This document shows, in pieces, positions 58,801 through 64,000 of a stretch of 64,000 nt of DNA; positions within the stretch are counted from its first letter, which is position 1, and each line of letters starts with the position of its first letter. A program made the position numbers and the translations under genes. The stretch spans positions 14,938,561 to 15,002,560 of the forward strand of contig NC_092466.1 in NCBI RefSeq assembly GCF_047495875.1, written 5' to 3'. The notes beneath the pieces were generated by a model. That model was given only the letters and a program-made list of their open reading frames with translations, did not search any database and was not told the DNA's origin. This DNA comes from Pithys albifrons albifrons. Lineage: Eukaryota > Chordata > Aves > Passeriformes > Thamnophilidae.

Positions 58801-60941
58801 AGTATCACAAACCCCTCTCTCGGCATACATAGATGGGAATCACATTGCCCTCACCCCTGCTTTTGGGCAGTGGTAGGAAGGCAGCAGGAGTCACTGCTGT
58901 CCCTATGCACACCCACAACTGCTGGAGCTACCGTGGGGCTGCCCCACCACCTGAGACCAAATCATCTCGGTTAATAGCTCTGCATGGCAGATCTGCTTTA
59001 GACCCCAGACACACCCTGATGGATGGGGGTCTCCAAAGCTGCAGAAACACCCCAAACTGCCCTAAGCAGAGCTGAGCTACCAAACAGCAGGTGCCAGTGG
59101 GGACCGTCCCTTCTGCAGGGAGGCACTAACCTCACACCGGCACTGCCAGCTTCACCACAGGGTCACTGTGGCCCCACGGGGGTCCTGGCTCCTCACCACA
59201 TTCCCAGGGTATCAGGAGAGCCTTGGCCATGTTAGAAGGCAGGGGCTCAAGCTTGTAAACCCTGCCTGGAGCTAAGGCTGCACCCCCTTTCCTGCCTGCA
59301 TCACTTCCACACTTTCTGTGAGAAAGACAACTTTCTCTCCACAGGGGAGGATAGTTTCAGCACATTCAGCCAATGCAGGGAAAATCAGTGCCACTGGGAC
59401 CAGCTCCCTCTCTTCCCTGGGTGTTACTGCAGGCAATGCCCTGGCAGGTCACTGACCTGACAGCCAAAGCAAATGAATGACGTGCCCTACCAGTGCCTGT
59501 TTCTCACTCTGGGCAATGGAGCAAATATTTCCAGCCTTGTTTCCCAGAGACTTCCCTGCAGCTCCATCCCTGTGGGCAGGGGCTTGTATATGGTGGCACA
59601 GTTCCCCTTCACCCACGTTCCTGCCACACAGCTGAATCAGAGGTTAGCCCAGGCATAAAAGGTCTCAGTCTCAGAGAGACTGAAATTTATCTTTAACTTT
59701 GATTTAATTTAAATCCATATGGACATTTTAAAGTTACCGGAGAAACCAAAAGTTGTGTGTGGGTTCCAATTTCCTACACAGCTCAAAAATATCTTCCCTG
59801 CATCTCGTTTGGGCAGACAGTAAGCAGTGCTTCCCTTGAGTGGGGCTGCTCAGGAGAGTAGAGCAGGGATCCTGACCTGCTACCACCACCTATTCTAAAT
59901 TCCAGAGCAAAGCCTGAAATTCACTCCAGATTGTGGCAGGAAAAACATCACCAGGAGCTGGGCAGCTGCCTGTGCACACACCACAGTGCCTGCGGCATGA
60001 GGGCACCCAACTCCACTGGCTATGGACAGGTCCGGCTCCATCGTGGATCCCGGGAGGCAGGTGGGAACTGCTGCCCCCTTGCACAGCTGCTGCGACAGAG
60101 GCCCTGAAAGGGGGCAGGATTTGGTCTGACCCTTGGAGAGCACGTGGGGAAGAGGGGTGTTGCCAGCTGCTTCACTATCGGACAGTGGGGGATGAGACGT
60201 GGCTGGACAGATGTGGTGGGATGTGGGACGCCCAGCAATTCGGCTGCTGGGACAGAGGATGGAGGGGAGTGCAATGGCATCACAGATAGGTCATCTCTGT
60301 CCTTTCCGTCCCGCAGTCACCCCATCCAGAGGCAGAACGACTCTGGAGATTCTCTAGGGGTCACAGGGTTGATAGGTGAAGACACCAGGCTGTGTGGTGC
60401 TGCTGGAGTTTTCTGAGCAGCGTGAGTCCCTCCTTTTCTGGGGAACCTGCTGCTGTACCACCCCAGGGTGCAGCGGGTGCCCAAGGCATGGCGGAGAGAG
60501 CCCAGCGCTAGACACTGGTGTCCGAGGGGCTTGGGATTAACAGTAAGAGTGAGGGAGTGTGAGTTTGGGGGCCGCCAAAAGCGATCCAAGCATCCCATCC
60601 CTCGGGCAGAGCCTTTTCCTTGCCTCGGGACAACCTCTGACCGGCTGGGACCAACCCTACCGCTCTCGAAGCATCCCCCCCGCGAGGCCGTGACTGTCCC
60701 CCTGCTCCAGCGCGAGGGTCGCGGCCATTCCCCCTCTCCCCGAGCAAGGCGTGAGGCGAAGCGGAGCGGGCAGGAACCGGGGCTCAGCGGGGCTGGAAGC
60801 GGGTGCCCAGGGCCGCCCCACGCCGTGGTCCCAGTGGCTGCTGCACCTTCCCCGGCGGCGGCACTCACCCGTCAGCTGGTCGTAGGAGCCGTCCAGGTCG
60901 CGGGAGTCGGACAGGCTCTCCTTCCTTCCCTTGTTCCGCAT
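19838..60941 (-). CDS. KCNIP2: KCNIP2 (KChIP2) Kv channel-interacting protein 2, complete, multiple first exons
   Basis: EF-hand protein of the recoverin/NCS family that binds the N-terminus of Kv4 channels, raises their surface expression and slows their inactivation. Main reading: exons 60869-60941, 23427-23522, 22234-22358, 21760-21829, 21601-21671, 20976-21083, 20504-20608, 20217-20279, 19838-19885. This totals 759 nt, 252 aa, the length of mammalian KChIP2b. EF1 is degenerate (around residues 98-108); EF2 loop is 135-146, EF3 171-182 and EF4 219-230, with canonical Asp/Asn/Glu ligands in EF3 and EF4. Cys45-Cys46 match the palmitoylated pair. Exon 1a joined directly to exon 3 gives 220 aa (KChIP2c length). 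Three other first exons replace the N-terminus, giving 225, 235 and 230 aa. Confidence 0.97.
19886..20216 (-). other. KCNIP2: KCNIP2 intron 8
   Basis: 331-bp intron, donor AAG|GTAAAG. Nothing else seen. Confidence 0.85.
20217..20279 (-). CDS. KCNIP2: KCNIP2 exon 8, EF-hand 4
   Basis: Residues 217-237 ([20 protein letters not shown]). Canonical calcium loop D219-E230. The acceptor is CTGCAG before 20279. Leu replaces Ile of mammals in EEFLES. Confidence 0.97.
20504..20608 (-). CDS. KCNIP2: KCNIP2 exon 7
   Basis: Residues 182-216 ([20 protein letters not shown] ... HVENFFQ), helices between EF3 and EF4 that form part of the Kv4-binding groove. Acceptor CATCAG, donor CAG|GTGAGC. Confidence 0.97.
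20609..20975 (-). other. KCNIP2: KCNIP2 intron 6
   Basis: 367-bp intron, donor GAG|GTGGGA. Nothing else seen. Confidence 0.85.
20976..21083 (-). CDS. KCNIP2: KCNIP2 exon 6, EF-hand 3
   Basis: Residues 146-181 ([20 protein letters not shown]...). EF3 loop [12 protein letters not shown] runs across the junction with exon 7. Acceptor TTGCAG before 21083. Confidence 0.97.
21084..21600 (-). other. KCNIP2: KCNIP2 intron 5
   Basis: 517-bp intron, donor GAG|GTGAGC. Nothing else seen. Confidence 0.85.
21601..21671 (-). CDS. KCNIP2: KCNIP2 exon 5, EF-hand 2
   Basis: Residues 122-145 ([20 protein letters not shown]...). EF2 loop [12 protein letters not shown]; mammals have DTNHDG. Acceptor CTACAG before 21671. 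Separated from exon 4 by an 88-bp intron. Confidence 0.97.
21760..21829 (-). CDS. KCNIP2: KCNIP2 exon 4, degenerate EF-hand 1
   Basis: Residues 99-122 ([20 protein letters not shown]...). The Cys-Pro-containing EF1 loop does not bind calcium in this family. Acceptor TGGCAG before 21829, donor GGAG|GTGAGT. Confidence 0.97.
21830..22233 (-). other. KCNIP2: KCNIP2 intron 3
   Basis: 404-bp intron, donor AAT|GTGAGT. Nothing else seen. Confidence 0.85.
22234..22358 (-). CDS. KCNIP2: KCNIP2 exon 3, first exon shared by all isoforms
   Basis: Residues 57-98 ([20 protein letters not shown]...). This is the KChIP core start that follows every alternative N-terminus in the family. The acceptor is CCTTGCAG before 22358. 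It begins with AC, so an upstream exon ending in A gives Asn and one ending in G gives Asp. Confidence 0.97.
22937..22984 (-). CDS. KCNIP2: KCNIP2 candidate 48-nt cassette exon
   Basis: Between exons 2 and 3, the interval is bounded by acceptor GGTTAG and donor CAAG|GTGAGT. It is exactly 48 nt, has no stop in the required phase and starts and ends in phase 1. Included, it inserts 16 residues ([16 protein letters not shown]) and changes the junction codon from Asn to Asp, giving a 268-aa protein. Mammalian KChIP2a differs from KChIP2b by an 18-residue insert at the same place, also ending before DSV-D/E-DEFEL. The insert sequence itself is not conserved, so the match rests on position, phase and splice sites. 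Confidence 0.65.
23421..23426 (-). other. KCNIP2: Non-canonical GC donor of KCNIP2 intron 2
   Basis: GAAA|GCAAGT with GC at 23426-23425. The frame requires the exon to end with the A of an Asn codon completed by AC of exon 3, so no GT donor fits. Confidence 0.85.
23427..23522 (-). CDS. KCNIP2: KCNIP2 exon 2, palmitoylation exon
   Basis: Residues 25-57. Basic segment [16 protein letters not shown] with Cys45-Cys46, the pair palmitoylated for membrane attachment in KChIP2a/b. Acceptor CTTCCAG before 23522. The donor is GCAAGT, not GT. It is skipped in the KChIP2c-type message. Confidence 0.95.
25666..25706. repeat. Perfect 20-bp tandem duplication
   Basis: TGCTGAATAGGACATACCAT is present at 25666-25685 and 25687-25706 with one base between. 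Confidence 0.95.
26037..26060. repeat. (CA)n microsatellite
   Basis: About eleven uninterrupted CA dinucleotides. Confidence 0.95.
30075..30290. promoter_or_regulatory. Candidate conserved noncoding element, intron 1
   Basis: A/T-rich island in GC-rich surroundings with repeated homeodomain-type cores (CAATTATC, TATTAATC, CCAATTG, GAATTATTGATG, AATTGATAG). It resembles a developmental enhancer; conservation is inferred from composition only. Confidence 0.35.
32973..33075 (-). CDS. KCNIP2: KCNIP2 alternative first exon 1d, KIS-like transmembrane N-terminus
   Basis: 34 residues beginning [20 protein letters not shown] with a hydrophobic segment at 8-20, then [17 protein letters not shown] 33075-33073; donor GAAG|GTAATG after 32973. 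Joined to exon 3 it reads [12 protein letters not shown], giving 230 aa. The sequence is very close to the KChIP4a N-terminus (K-channel inactivation suppressor domain, also [12 protein letters not shown]), whose membrane-inserted helix retains channels and removes fast inactivation. KChIP2 and KChIP3 forms with such helices have been described. High confidence as an exon; function by analogy. Confidence 0.9.
33379..33401 (+). other. G-quadruplex-type sequence upstream of exon 1d
   Basis: Four G-runs of at least three separated by short loops (GGGTGTGGGGGGGTCGAGGG), about 300 bp upstream of the exon 1d ATG. It may be a promoter element or chance. Confidence 0.4.
33420..33500. promoter_or_regulatory. 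Candidate regulatory block upstream of exon 1d with RFX-like X-box
   Basis: Contains GTTGCCAAGGAAAC (33458-33471), an inverted repeat close to the RFX X-box. It is flanked by ATCGATTTGCTTAATGC and by ATATTAAAAGG, which on the minus strand could serve as an A/T-rich core promoter. Lies 350-420 bp upstream of the exon 1d start codon. Confidence 0.4.
36413..36450. repeat. 19-bp tandem duplication
   Basis: GAGGTGCCCC(A/G)GAGAGGT(G/A) twice, head to tail. Confidence 0.9.
36574..36691 (-). CDS. KCNIP2: KCNIP2 alternative first exon 1c, novel-looking transmembrane N-terminus
   Basis: 39 residues starting MEKTSLHND, then a continuous hydrophobic run from about 10 to 27 ([17 protein letters not shown]) and [12 protein letters not shown]. 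The ATG at 36691-36689 is in GGAGCC-ATG-G, an optimal Kozak. Donor GAAG|GTACGG after 36574, ending in phase 1, so exon 3 continues as [12 protein letters not shown] (235 aa). A stop-free reading with good start, donor and phase supports a real exon. I do not recognise this N-terminus as a well-known KChIP form. Expected to place the protein in the membrane, like the KIS-type isoforms. A GC-rich patch and a MEF2 site lie just upstream. Confidence 0.8.
36835..36925 (-). promoter_or_regulatory. KCNIP2: Candidate exon 1c promoter/enhancer with MEF2 site
   Basis: TTAAAAATAA at 36912-36921 fits the MEF2 consensus YTAWWWWTAR exactly, about 220 bp upstream of the exon 1c ATG. An E-box CACATG (around 36899-36904) and homeodomain-type cores CAATTA/TTAATTG accompany it. 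The GC-rich segment at 36720-36835 separates it from the exon. Confidence 0.5.
38560..38720. promoter_or_regulatory. Candidate conserved noncoding element, intron 1
   Basis: Dense A/T-rich homeodomain-type motifs (TTAAATTTAGG, GCTAATCCC, GCTAATCAGAG, GATTATTAATAAG, TTAATCTGGTTAATTGATTGAGTCA) in a GC-rich intron. The composition is typical of developmental enhancers. Confidence 0.45.
40677..40764 (-). CDS. KCNIP2: KCNIP2 alternative first exon 1b, KChIP1-like N-terminus
   Basis: 29 residues starting [20 protein letters not shown] and ending TGTLSQ. ATG 40764-40762 in GGAGCC-ATG-A; donor CAAG|GTAGGT after 40677. Spliced to exon 3 it reads [13 protein letters not shown] (225 aa). The pattern C..RCK...G...F...I/V..TGTLS-D matches the KChIP1 N-terminus (MSGCSKRCK...TGTLSKD), so it is an ancient family exon. 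It forms a basic amphipathic helix with two cysteines that could be acylated. A CpG island begins just upstream. Confidence 0.92.
40765..41230 (-). promoter_or_regulatory. KCNIP2: CpG-island promoter of exon 1b
   Basis: About 450 bp of very GC- and CpG-rich DNA directly upstream of exon 1b, without TATA, as expected for a separate promoter driving this first exon. Confidence 0.7.
41468..41690. repeat. Degenerate minisatellite upstream of exon 1b
   Basis: About five diverged units beginning (G)AGCATCCTGCATCC or GTGTCCTGCAT, with starts near 41468, 41521, 41576, 41616 and 41654. Spacing falls from about 53 to 38 bp. Confidence 0.8.
44080..44215. promoter_or_regulatory. Small CpG-rich patch with plus-strand splice donor
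   Basis: CpG-dense stretch with repeated GCTCCGTGCC, followed on the plus strand by GGAG|GTGAGT at about 44201-44210. Could be a minor promoter, possibly of an antisense RNA; a KCNIP2 antisense transcript is annotated in human. Weak. Confidence 0.25.
44590..44665. promoter_or_regulatory. Candidate conserved noncoding element
   Basis: A/T-rich core CATGAAATATTCATTAGCAC and AAATAAAAGACAAACAG within GC-rich DNA. Confidence 0.3.
45139..45247. repeat. Degenerate tandem repeat, about 40-bp period
   Basis: Three diverged units each starting GGCAATCAGGGTA(A/G)GA or close to it. Confidence 0.7.
45685..45775. promoter_or_regulatory. Candidate conserved noncoding element with octamer motif
   Basis: Contains the POU octamer ATTTGCAT in GGTAATTTGCATAGC, plus GCTAATGAG and AAATAAATAAGG. 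Confidence 0.4.
48165..48260. promoter_or_regulatory. Candidate element with GATA sites
   Basis: CTATTAGCACATCGCTTATCCGG and GGGAGATAAGACAC give inverted and direct GATA motifs in about 90 bp, with an E-box CAGCTG. Confidence 0.3.
48517..48574. repeat. (GGAT)n microsatellite
   Basis: About 14 uninterrupted GGAT units with imperfect extension to 48590. ORFs reading it as Trp-Met-Asp-Gly repeats are artefacts. Confidence 0.97.
49310..49690. promoter_or_regulatory. Candidate conserved noncoding element cluster
   Basis: A run of A/T-rich, low-CpG blocks with homeodomain-type cores (AATAAATATGTTAATAATCAAATATCC, CTAATTAGCAG, CAATTAGTCAGCAG, CAAATTAATTCTGG) over about 380 bp. Confidence 0.4.
50815..50905. 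promoter_or_regulatory. Candidate conserved noncoding element
   Basis: GTTATTTAATTAATCAGTG followed by TTGTAATTACAGC, in GC-rich DNA. Confidence 0.3.
51735..51795. promoter_or_regulatory. Candidate conserved noncoding element, short
   Basis: TTTAAATTAATGCCTGACTG and GAAATTAACCCTG in about 60 bp. Confidence 0.25.
52555..52690. promoter_or_regulatory. Candidate conserved noncoding element
   Basis: CAACAAATTATTCCACTCGC, ATTAATGACTTTGCGGC and GAGTGACTCAC (AP-1-like TGACTCA), low in CpG-island character and unlike the flanks. Confidence 0.4.
53180..53525. promoter_or_regulatory. Candidate conserved noncoding element pair
   Basis: First block 53185-53245 (GCCATTAAAAACTAAAGCATAA and following). 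Second block 53380-53520 with AATGTAATTTAAAAAAATTC, GCAATTAACC and the near-palindrome CTCGTTAGCGAG. Confidence 0.4.
55405..55615. promoter_or_regulatory. Candidate conserved noncoding element
   Basis: About 200 bp with GATTAAAGCCC, ATGGATTTATCATC, CAATTTGGC, CTAATGAAAAC and ACTAATGAG cores. Confidence 0.4.
58245..58400. promoter_or_regulatory. Candidate conserved noncoding element
   Basis: About 150 bp: CACTAATCACTCATGTCATTAG, AATAATGTAATTTATGG, TCTCGCTAGCG, CATCTAAATATCCCAG and CAGTTTAATTTCC. The most enhancer-like block in this intron, 2.5 kb downstream of exon 1a. Confidence 0.45.
59665..59760. promoter_or_regulatory. A/T-rich block 1.1 kb downstream of exon 1a
   Basis: AAATTTATCTTTAACTTTGA and TTAATTTAAATCCATATGG, including a CATATG E-box. 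Confidence 0.3.
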
Positions 60942-61420
60942 CTTCCCGCCCCGCCGAGCGGCGGGGGGAACGTCGACGGGGCGCACGGGCTGCGCTGGCG
61001 GGCAGGGCTGGCCCGCGGCCGCCGCCTCCCCCCGCCCCGCTCACCGCGGCAGCGGCAAGGGGCCGGCGATGCCGGGAGCTCGGCTCGGCTCGGCTCGGCA
61101 GCAGGAGCGCGCAGCCGCCCCGGTCCCCGCCGCCGCCGCCGCCGGGGCTGGGCACGGCCGCCCCCTCCTCCCTCCCGTCCTTCCCCGCCTCCTCCCGGGA
61201 GCCGCCAGCCCGGCCCCGCCGCCGCTGAGGGGAAACTGAGGCACGGCCGGGGGGTGGAGAGCGGGTGCGCTCCCGGGAAGGAGCAAGAGAGAGCTGTCCG
61301 GGTTGCACCGAGGTGCGGTGTCCGGCGGTTCGGGAGAGCCCCGGGGCTCAGGGACCGGGCAGAGACAGAGAAGGGGACAGAGACGGGGAAGGCGTGGGGC
61401 AGGAGGAGCGCAGACCCCCA
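60690..61420 (-). promoter_or_regulatory. KCNIP2: CpG-island promoter of KCNIP2 exon 1a
   Basis: GC- and CpG-dense DNA covering exon 1a, its 5' UTR and upstream side. Contains GC boxes and a tandem GGCTC run near 61080 (GCTCGGCTCGGCTCGGC). No TATA box seen. Confidence 0.8.
60869..60941 (-). CDS. KCNIP2: KCNIP2 exon 1a, principal first exon
   Basis: Residues 1-25, [20 protein letters not shown] then DQLTG; human KChIP2 begins [21 protein letters not shown] 60941-60939 with A at -3; donor ACGG|GTGAGT after 60869, phase 1. An open frame continues upstream but the next start-like codon at 60986 is GTG, so the ATG at 60941 is chosen. Confidence 0.97.
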
Positions 61421-64000
61421 CAGCCATCTGCGGGGGAGCAAGGGACCCCTGAGCCCTGCATGTCTGTGTCCAGGCACCACGGCTGTGCCATGGGACTCCC
61501 TGGAAGGGGGACCCCAGCCCCACCCAGTCCATGAGCGGAAAATTGGTCCAAGACGGAGGGGAAAAGAAGGGGTCAAGAGTTGCAGTAGAGGTGGGGGGAC
61601 AACGGCCAGGTCCCCCTCCCTGCAACCAAGCGCTGAGGCACTGCTGTCCCCAACCCGAAAATGGCTTTCCATGCAGGTTTGGAGTCTTTAGGAGGGTTTT
61701 ACCAGCCTCTCCTGCAGCCCCTGGGAAAGGGTGAAGCAGCAGCACACTTGGAGAGGCTTCCAGAGGCACGGTGCTGCCAAGAGAGGAGCTCACAGCCCAC
61801 CGGTACATCTGGCACTGGGAACTTGATGTCCCGTTGCTGCCCCTGGTTATTTGTTGCCAGCTGTGCAGGATGCCATCCCGGGGAATGCAGACTGTGCTGA
61901 GTGGTCCCCGCCATGGACAAAGCCAGGGGCTTTTGTTATGCCACTGCCCGAGCACTGACTCTTTGCATCATGACATTGGTCCTGGGCTCATCTCAGGGGC
62001 TGCCCGGCTCTCAGCGCTTCCCAGCGCTCCTCCCTTCATTCTTTGATCCATGCAGAGAGATGGGGGGAGCAGGGGCTTCGGGAGGAGGCAAAGGATCCTG
62101 TCCCAATCCCTTCGCCCAGCCCGGCCCGCAGGAGCCGCAGGGCAGAGGGGAATCCGGAGCAGCAAGGAGGGAGGGCCATGCTCACGAGGCAGCGTGTTGT
62201 CAGCGTGCTTTGGTGTCAAGCCATGAAAGAAGCCGCCTTAGCAAGGCAGCGATGCTTAGCAACTGCCTGGATCTAAAAATAAGAGCCATTTAGCGAGGAA
62301 AACGCAGTAGAGAAATGCTCGGAGAACTAAACACATTCCCCCAGCCCGGCCACTGCACAGTCTGCATGCACTGACTGGCTGGAGAGAAACTCCTGGGACA
62401 GCTCTGGCAATGCCCGTTCTGCTTAGCCTGACAAGCAAAGCTGGAGCCTGGCCAGCCCTTAGATCACCTGTGCTTCTGAGCTTGTTCATCATGCTGATCC
62501 TTGGCCTCCTCCATCTCTCTCCTTCAACCTCTCCATCACACCCTCAGCTACATCTTTGTGGTGGCCCTTGGGGACCAGAAGTGTCTCAGGAAAGTAGGTT
62601 GAAAGGGCTGTGTGATCTGTGCCCAAGCTCATCTACTCTGTCTTCAGCTGTGAGTCCATCCTGCTGTGGATGTGGCAAGCCCAGCAGAGCTGCATGGGGA
62701 AGTTTTCACCTTCTGCCATCCCTGGCCCATTGGGAGGCAAACATGGCTATTTTTATCCCAGCTAAGTGCTCCTGTTCCTGCAGGCAAGCAAGAGGTGCTT
62801 TGCTAGGCTGGGGAAAGGGGGGAAGGTGCAGTGGTCTAGTGGGTACCACAGGGTAAGACAGGACAGCCCCAGGGCCAAGCTGACACAGAGTTCCCTTCCC
62901 ACAGTGTAGAAAAAGGGGGACACAACTCGCTTGCTGGTTACAGCTCCTTTTCCTCAGCAAACATGAGAGCTGGGCACTCTGCCAGGATTCAAGCCTTTGA
63001 GACTTAACTCTTCTTGGGAAAAATACATCCTCCTCCCCTAAATGTTCCTCTGGGCACTGGACGCTGGGTTCTGCAGGATGTCAGTGGGAGAAGCCCTTTC
63101 TGCTGCTGAAATGGGTCTGATCTCTACCCTCCTGTCCAGACCAGACAGGGGCCCTGCTGTGGGTGCAGTGGATGCAGAGACACATGTCTGGCCAGGGACA
63201 GGTACAGCAATAAAGTCACCCCAGAGTGCTGAGCATCCTTTGTAGCACATCTCACTGGGACGTGCAGCAGATGCAGAAAGACCAGGCCAGACTAAGGAAA
63301 ATCACTGAAGCAAAATCCAAGGATTTACTCAAAGTGTACCTTGCAAAGTCCCACTGCTGCTGGCCTTGTCCACCACAAAAGCAATCAGCAGATCCAGGGC
63401 AGGCAGGAGCCATCTGAAGGCAGGGTGGGTGTCTGCACTGCTGCAGATGTCACTGGGTTGTTTCCAGGGGATGGGAAGAGCTCTGTTGGCTTTTGAGAGC
63501 CCAGATCCCAGTTACAAGGGGTAACCAGGAGGGAGGGCCCTGCCTTAGGTGGCCAAGACACAATGCAGGTTCCACAGGCACAGCTAACCGTGAAATCCCT
63601 GTTCTGATGCCCAGGGTCAGGGAGGTGTGGAGGGCTGCCAGGTGGATGGATCAAGCCTGCTGGGGCAGGCAGGGGTCCTGTGGAAGCATCCTGGCCCCAA
63701 ACTCATCTCTGGGACAGCAGCAGAGAGACATGAGAGAAACAGGGCCACTTAAACCAGCCCCAGGGCTTGGCACCACCAGCGGTGTGGTGGGATGGAAATG
63801 GAGAGCAGGGGGACAGGTGGGAAATGCAAGGAGGGAAGCAAGCTGGGGGCAGAAATGGTGCTGACCCCTGAGGTGCACTCCAGGCTGTGCCTCTCAGAGG
63901 CAGCGTGTCCCCAGGACCACTCAGGCATCCTCATCATGAGGGAAATCACCCACTTGCTTGGGCCTAGGTGTGAGGCATGTTCAAGTGTCCTATCTGTCAC
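61421..64000. other. Sequence upstream of KCNIP2
   Basis: About 2.6 kb. Apart from the block at 62205-62330 I see no gene, repeat family or RNA. In human the next gene upstream is ARMH3 (C10orf76); none of its exons is recognised here. Confidence 0.6.
62205..62330. promoter_or_regulatory. Candidate KCNIP2 upstream element with MEF2 site
   Basis: CTAAAAATAA at 62273-62282 is a perfect MEF2 consensus, 1.3 kb upstream of the exon 1a ATG. It is preceded by two TTAGCAA repeats (CCTTAGCAAGG and GCTTAGCAACTG), the latter an RFX-type half site. It is followed by GAGCCATTTAGCGAGG. Confidence 0.45.

Larger units (their letters stand above)
40765..60868 (-). other. KCNIP2: KCNIP2 intron 1, 20-kb segment between exons 1b and 1a
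   Basis: No coding exon found. It contains the exon 1b CpG island, a second small CpG-rich patch at 44080-44210, tandem repeats near 41.5, 45.1 and 48.5 kb, and a chain of A/T-rich blocks listed separately. The remaining sequence is GC-rich and featureless to my reading. Confidence 0.7.

Noticed and set aside
60869..60986. N-terminal extension of KCNIP2 exon 1a by 15 residues
   Set aside because: The upstream start-like codon is GTG, not ATG. Known KChIP2 proteins start at the ATG used here.
60468..61691. 407-codon plus-strand open frame across the exon 1a island
   Set aside because: Same GC-driven artefact, antisense to KCNIP2 exon 1a.
1..64000. tRNA, rRNA, microRNA, CRISPR or transposon genes
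   Set aside because: I looked for characteristic boxes, hairpins, terminal repeats and transposase-like frames and found none I could support.

Overview
The window is vertebrate nuclear DNA, most likely from a bird. It carries parts of two neighbouring protein-coding genes, both on the minus strand, with vertebrate exon-intron structure. The order OGA (MGEA5, O-GlcNAcase) followed upstream by KCNIP2 (Kv channel-interacting protein 2), same strand, is the order I know from human chromosome 10q24. The proteins are very close to the human ones but differ at scattered residues. The DNA is poor in recognisable interspersed repeats, with GC-rich, CpG-rich promoters, which fits a compact avian genome. 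The species call is an inference.

Layout. 1-15050: OGA, coding exons 11 (left) to 1 (right), giving residues 1-685 of a protein expected to be about 912 long; the C-terminal exons lie beyond the left edge. 15051-15720: CpG-island promoter of OGA. 15721-17760: short intergenic gap. 17760-60941: KCNIP2. Its 3' UTR is about 2 kb. The common core of exons 3-9 (19838-22358) encodes the EF-hand body. A 48-nt cassette exon and exon 2 lie at 22937-23522. A 37-kb first intron then holds three further alternative first coding exons (33.0, 36.6 and 40.7 kb) before exon 1a in a CpG island at 60.9 kb. 61.4-64.0 kb: upstream intergenic sequence.

Every exon was checked by reading-frame continuity across splice sites: all phases join and no stops arise. 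The main KCNIP2 form (1a-2-3...9) is 252 aa, the length of mammalian KChIP2b; skipping exon 2 gives 220 aa (KChIP2c); adding the cassette gives 268 aa. All four first exons end in phase 1 after one base of a codon, so each can join exon 3 directly. They encode very different N-termini: a cytoplasmic/palmitoylated one, a KChIP1-like amphipathic one, and two hydrophobic ones.

The two genes do not form a pathway. OGA removes O-GlcNAc from nuclear and cytoplasmic proteins. KCNIP2 is the calcium-binding auxiliary subunit of Kv4 channels that supports the transient outward current in heart and neurons. Most of what merits a second look lies in KCNIP2: the transmembrane first exon 1c with a MEF2 site upstream, the GC-AG intron, the cassette exon, and a series of A/T-rich islands in intron 1 that look like conserved enhancers. 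In OGA the points of note are a GC-AG intron, a retained-intron short isoform, and an altered caspase-cleavage motif. I found no mobile element, RNA gene or CRISPR array.
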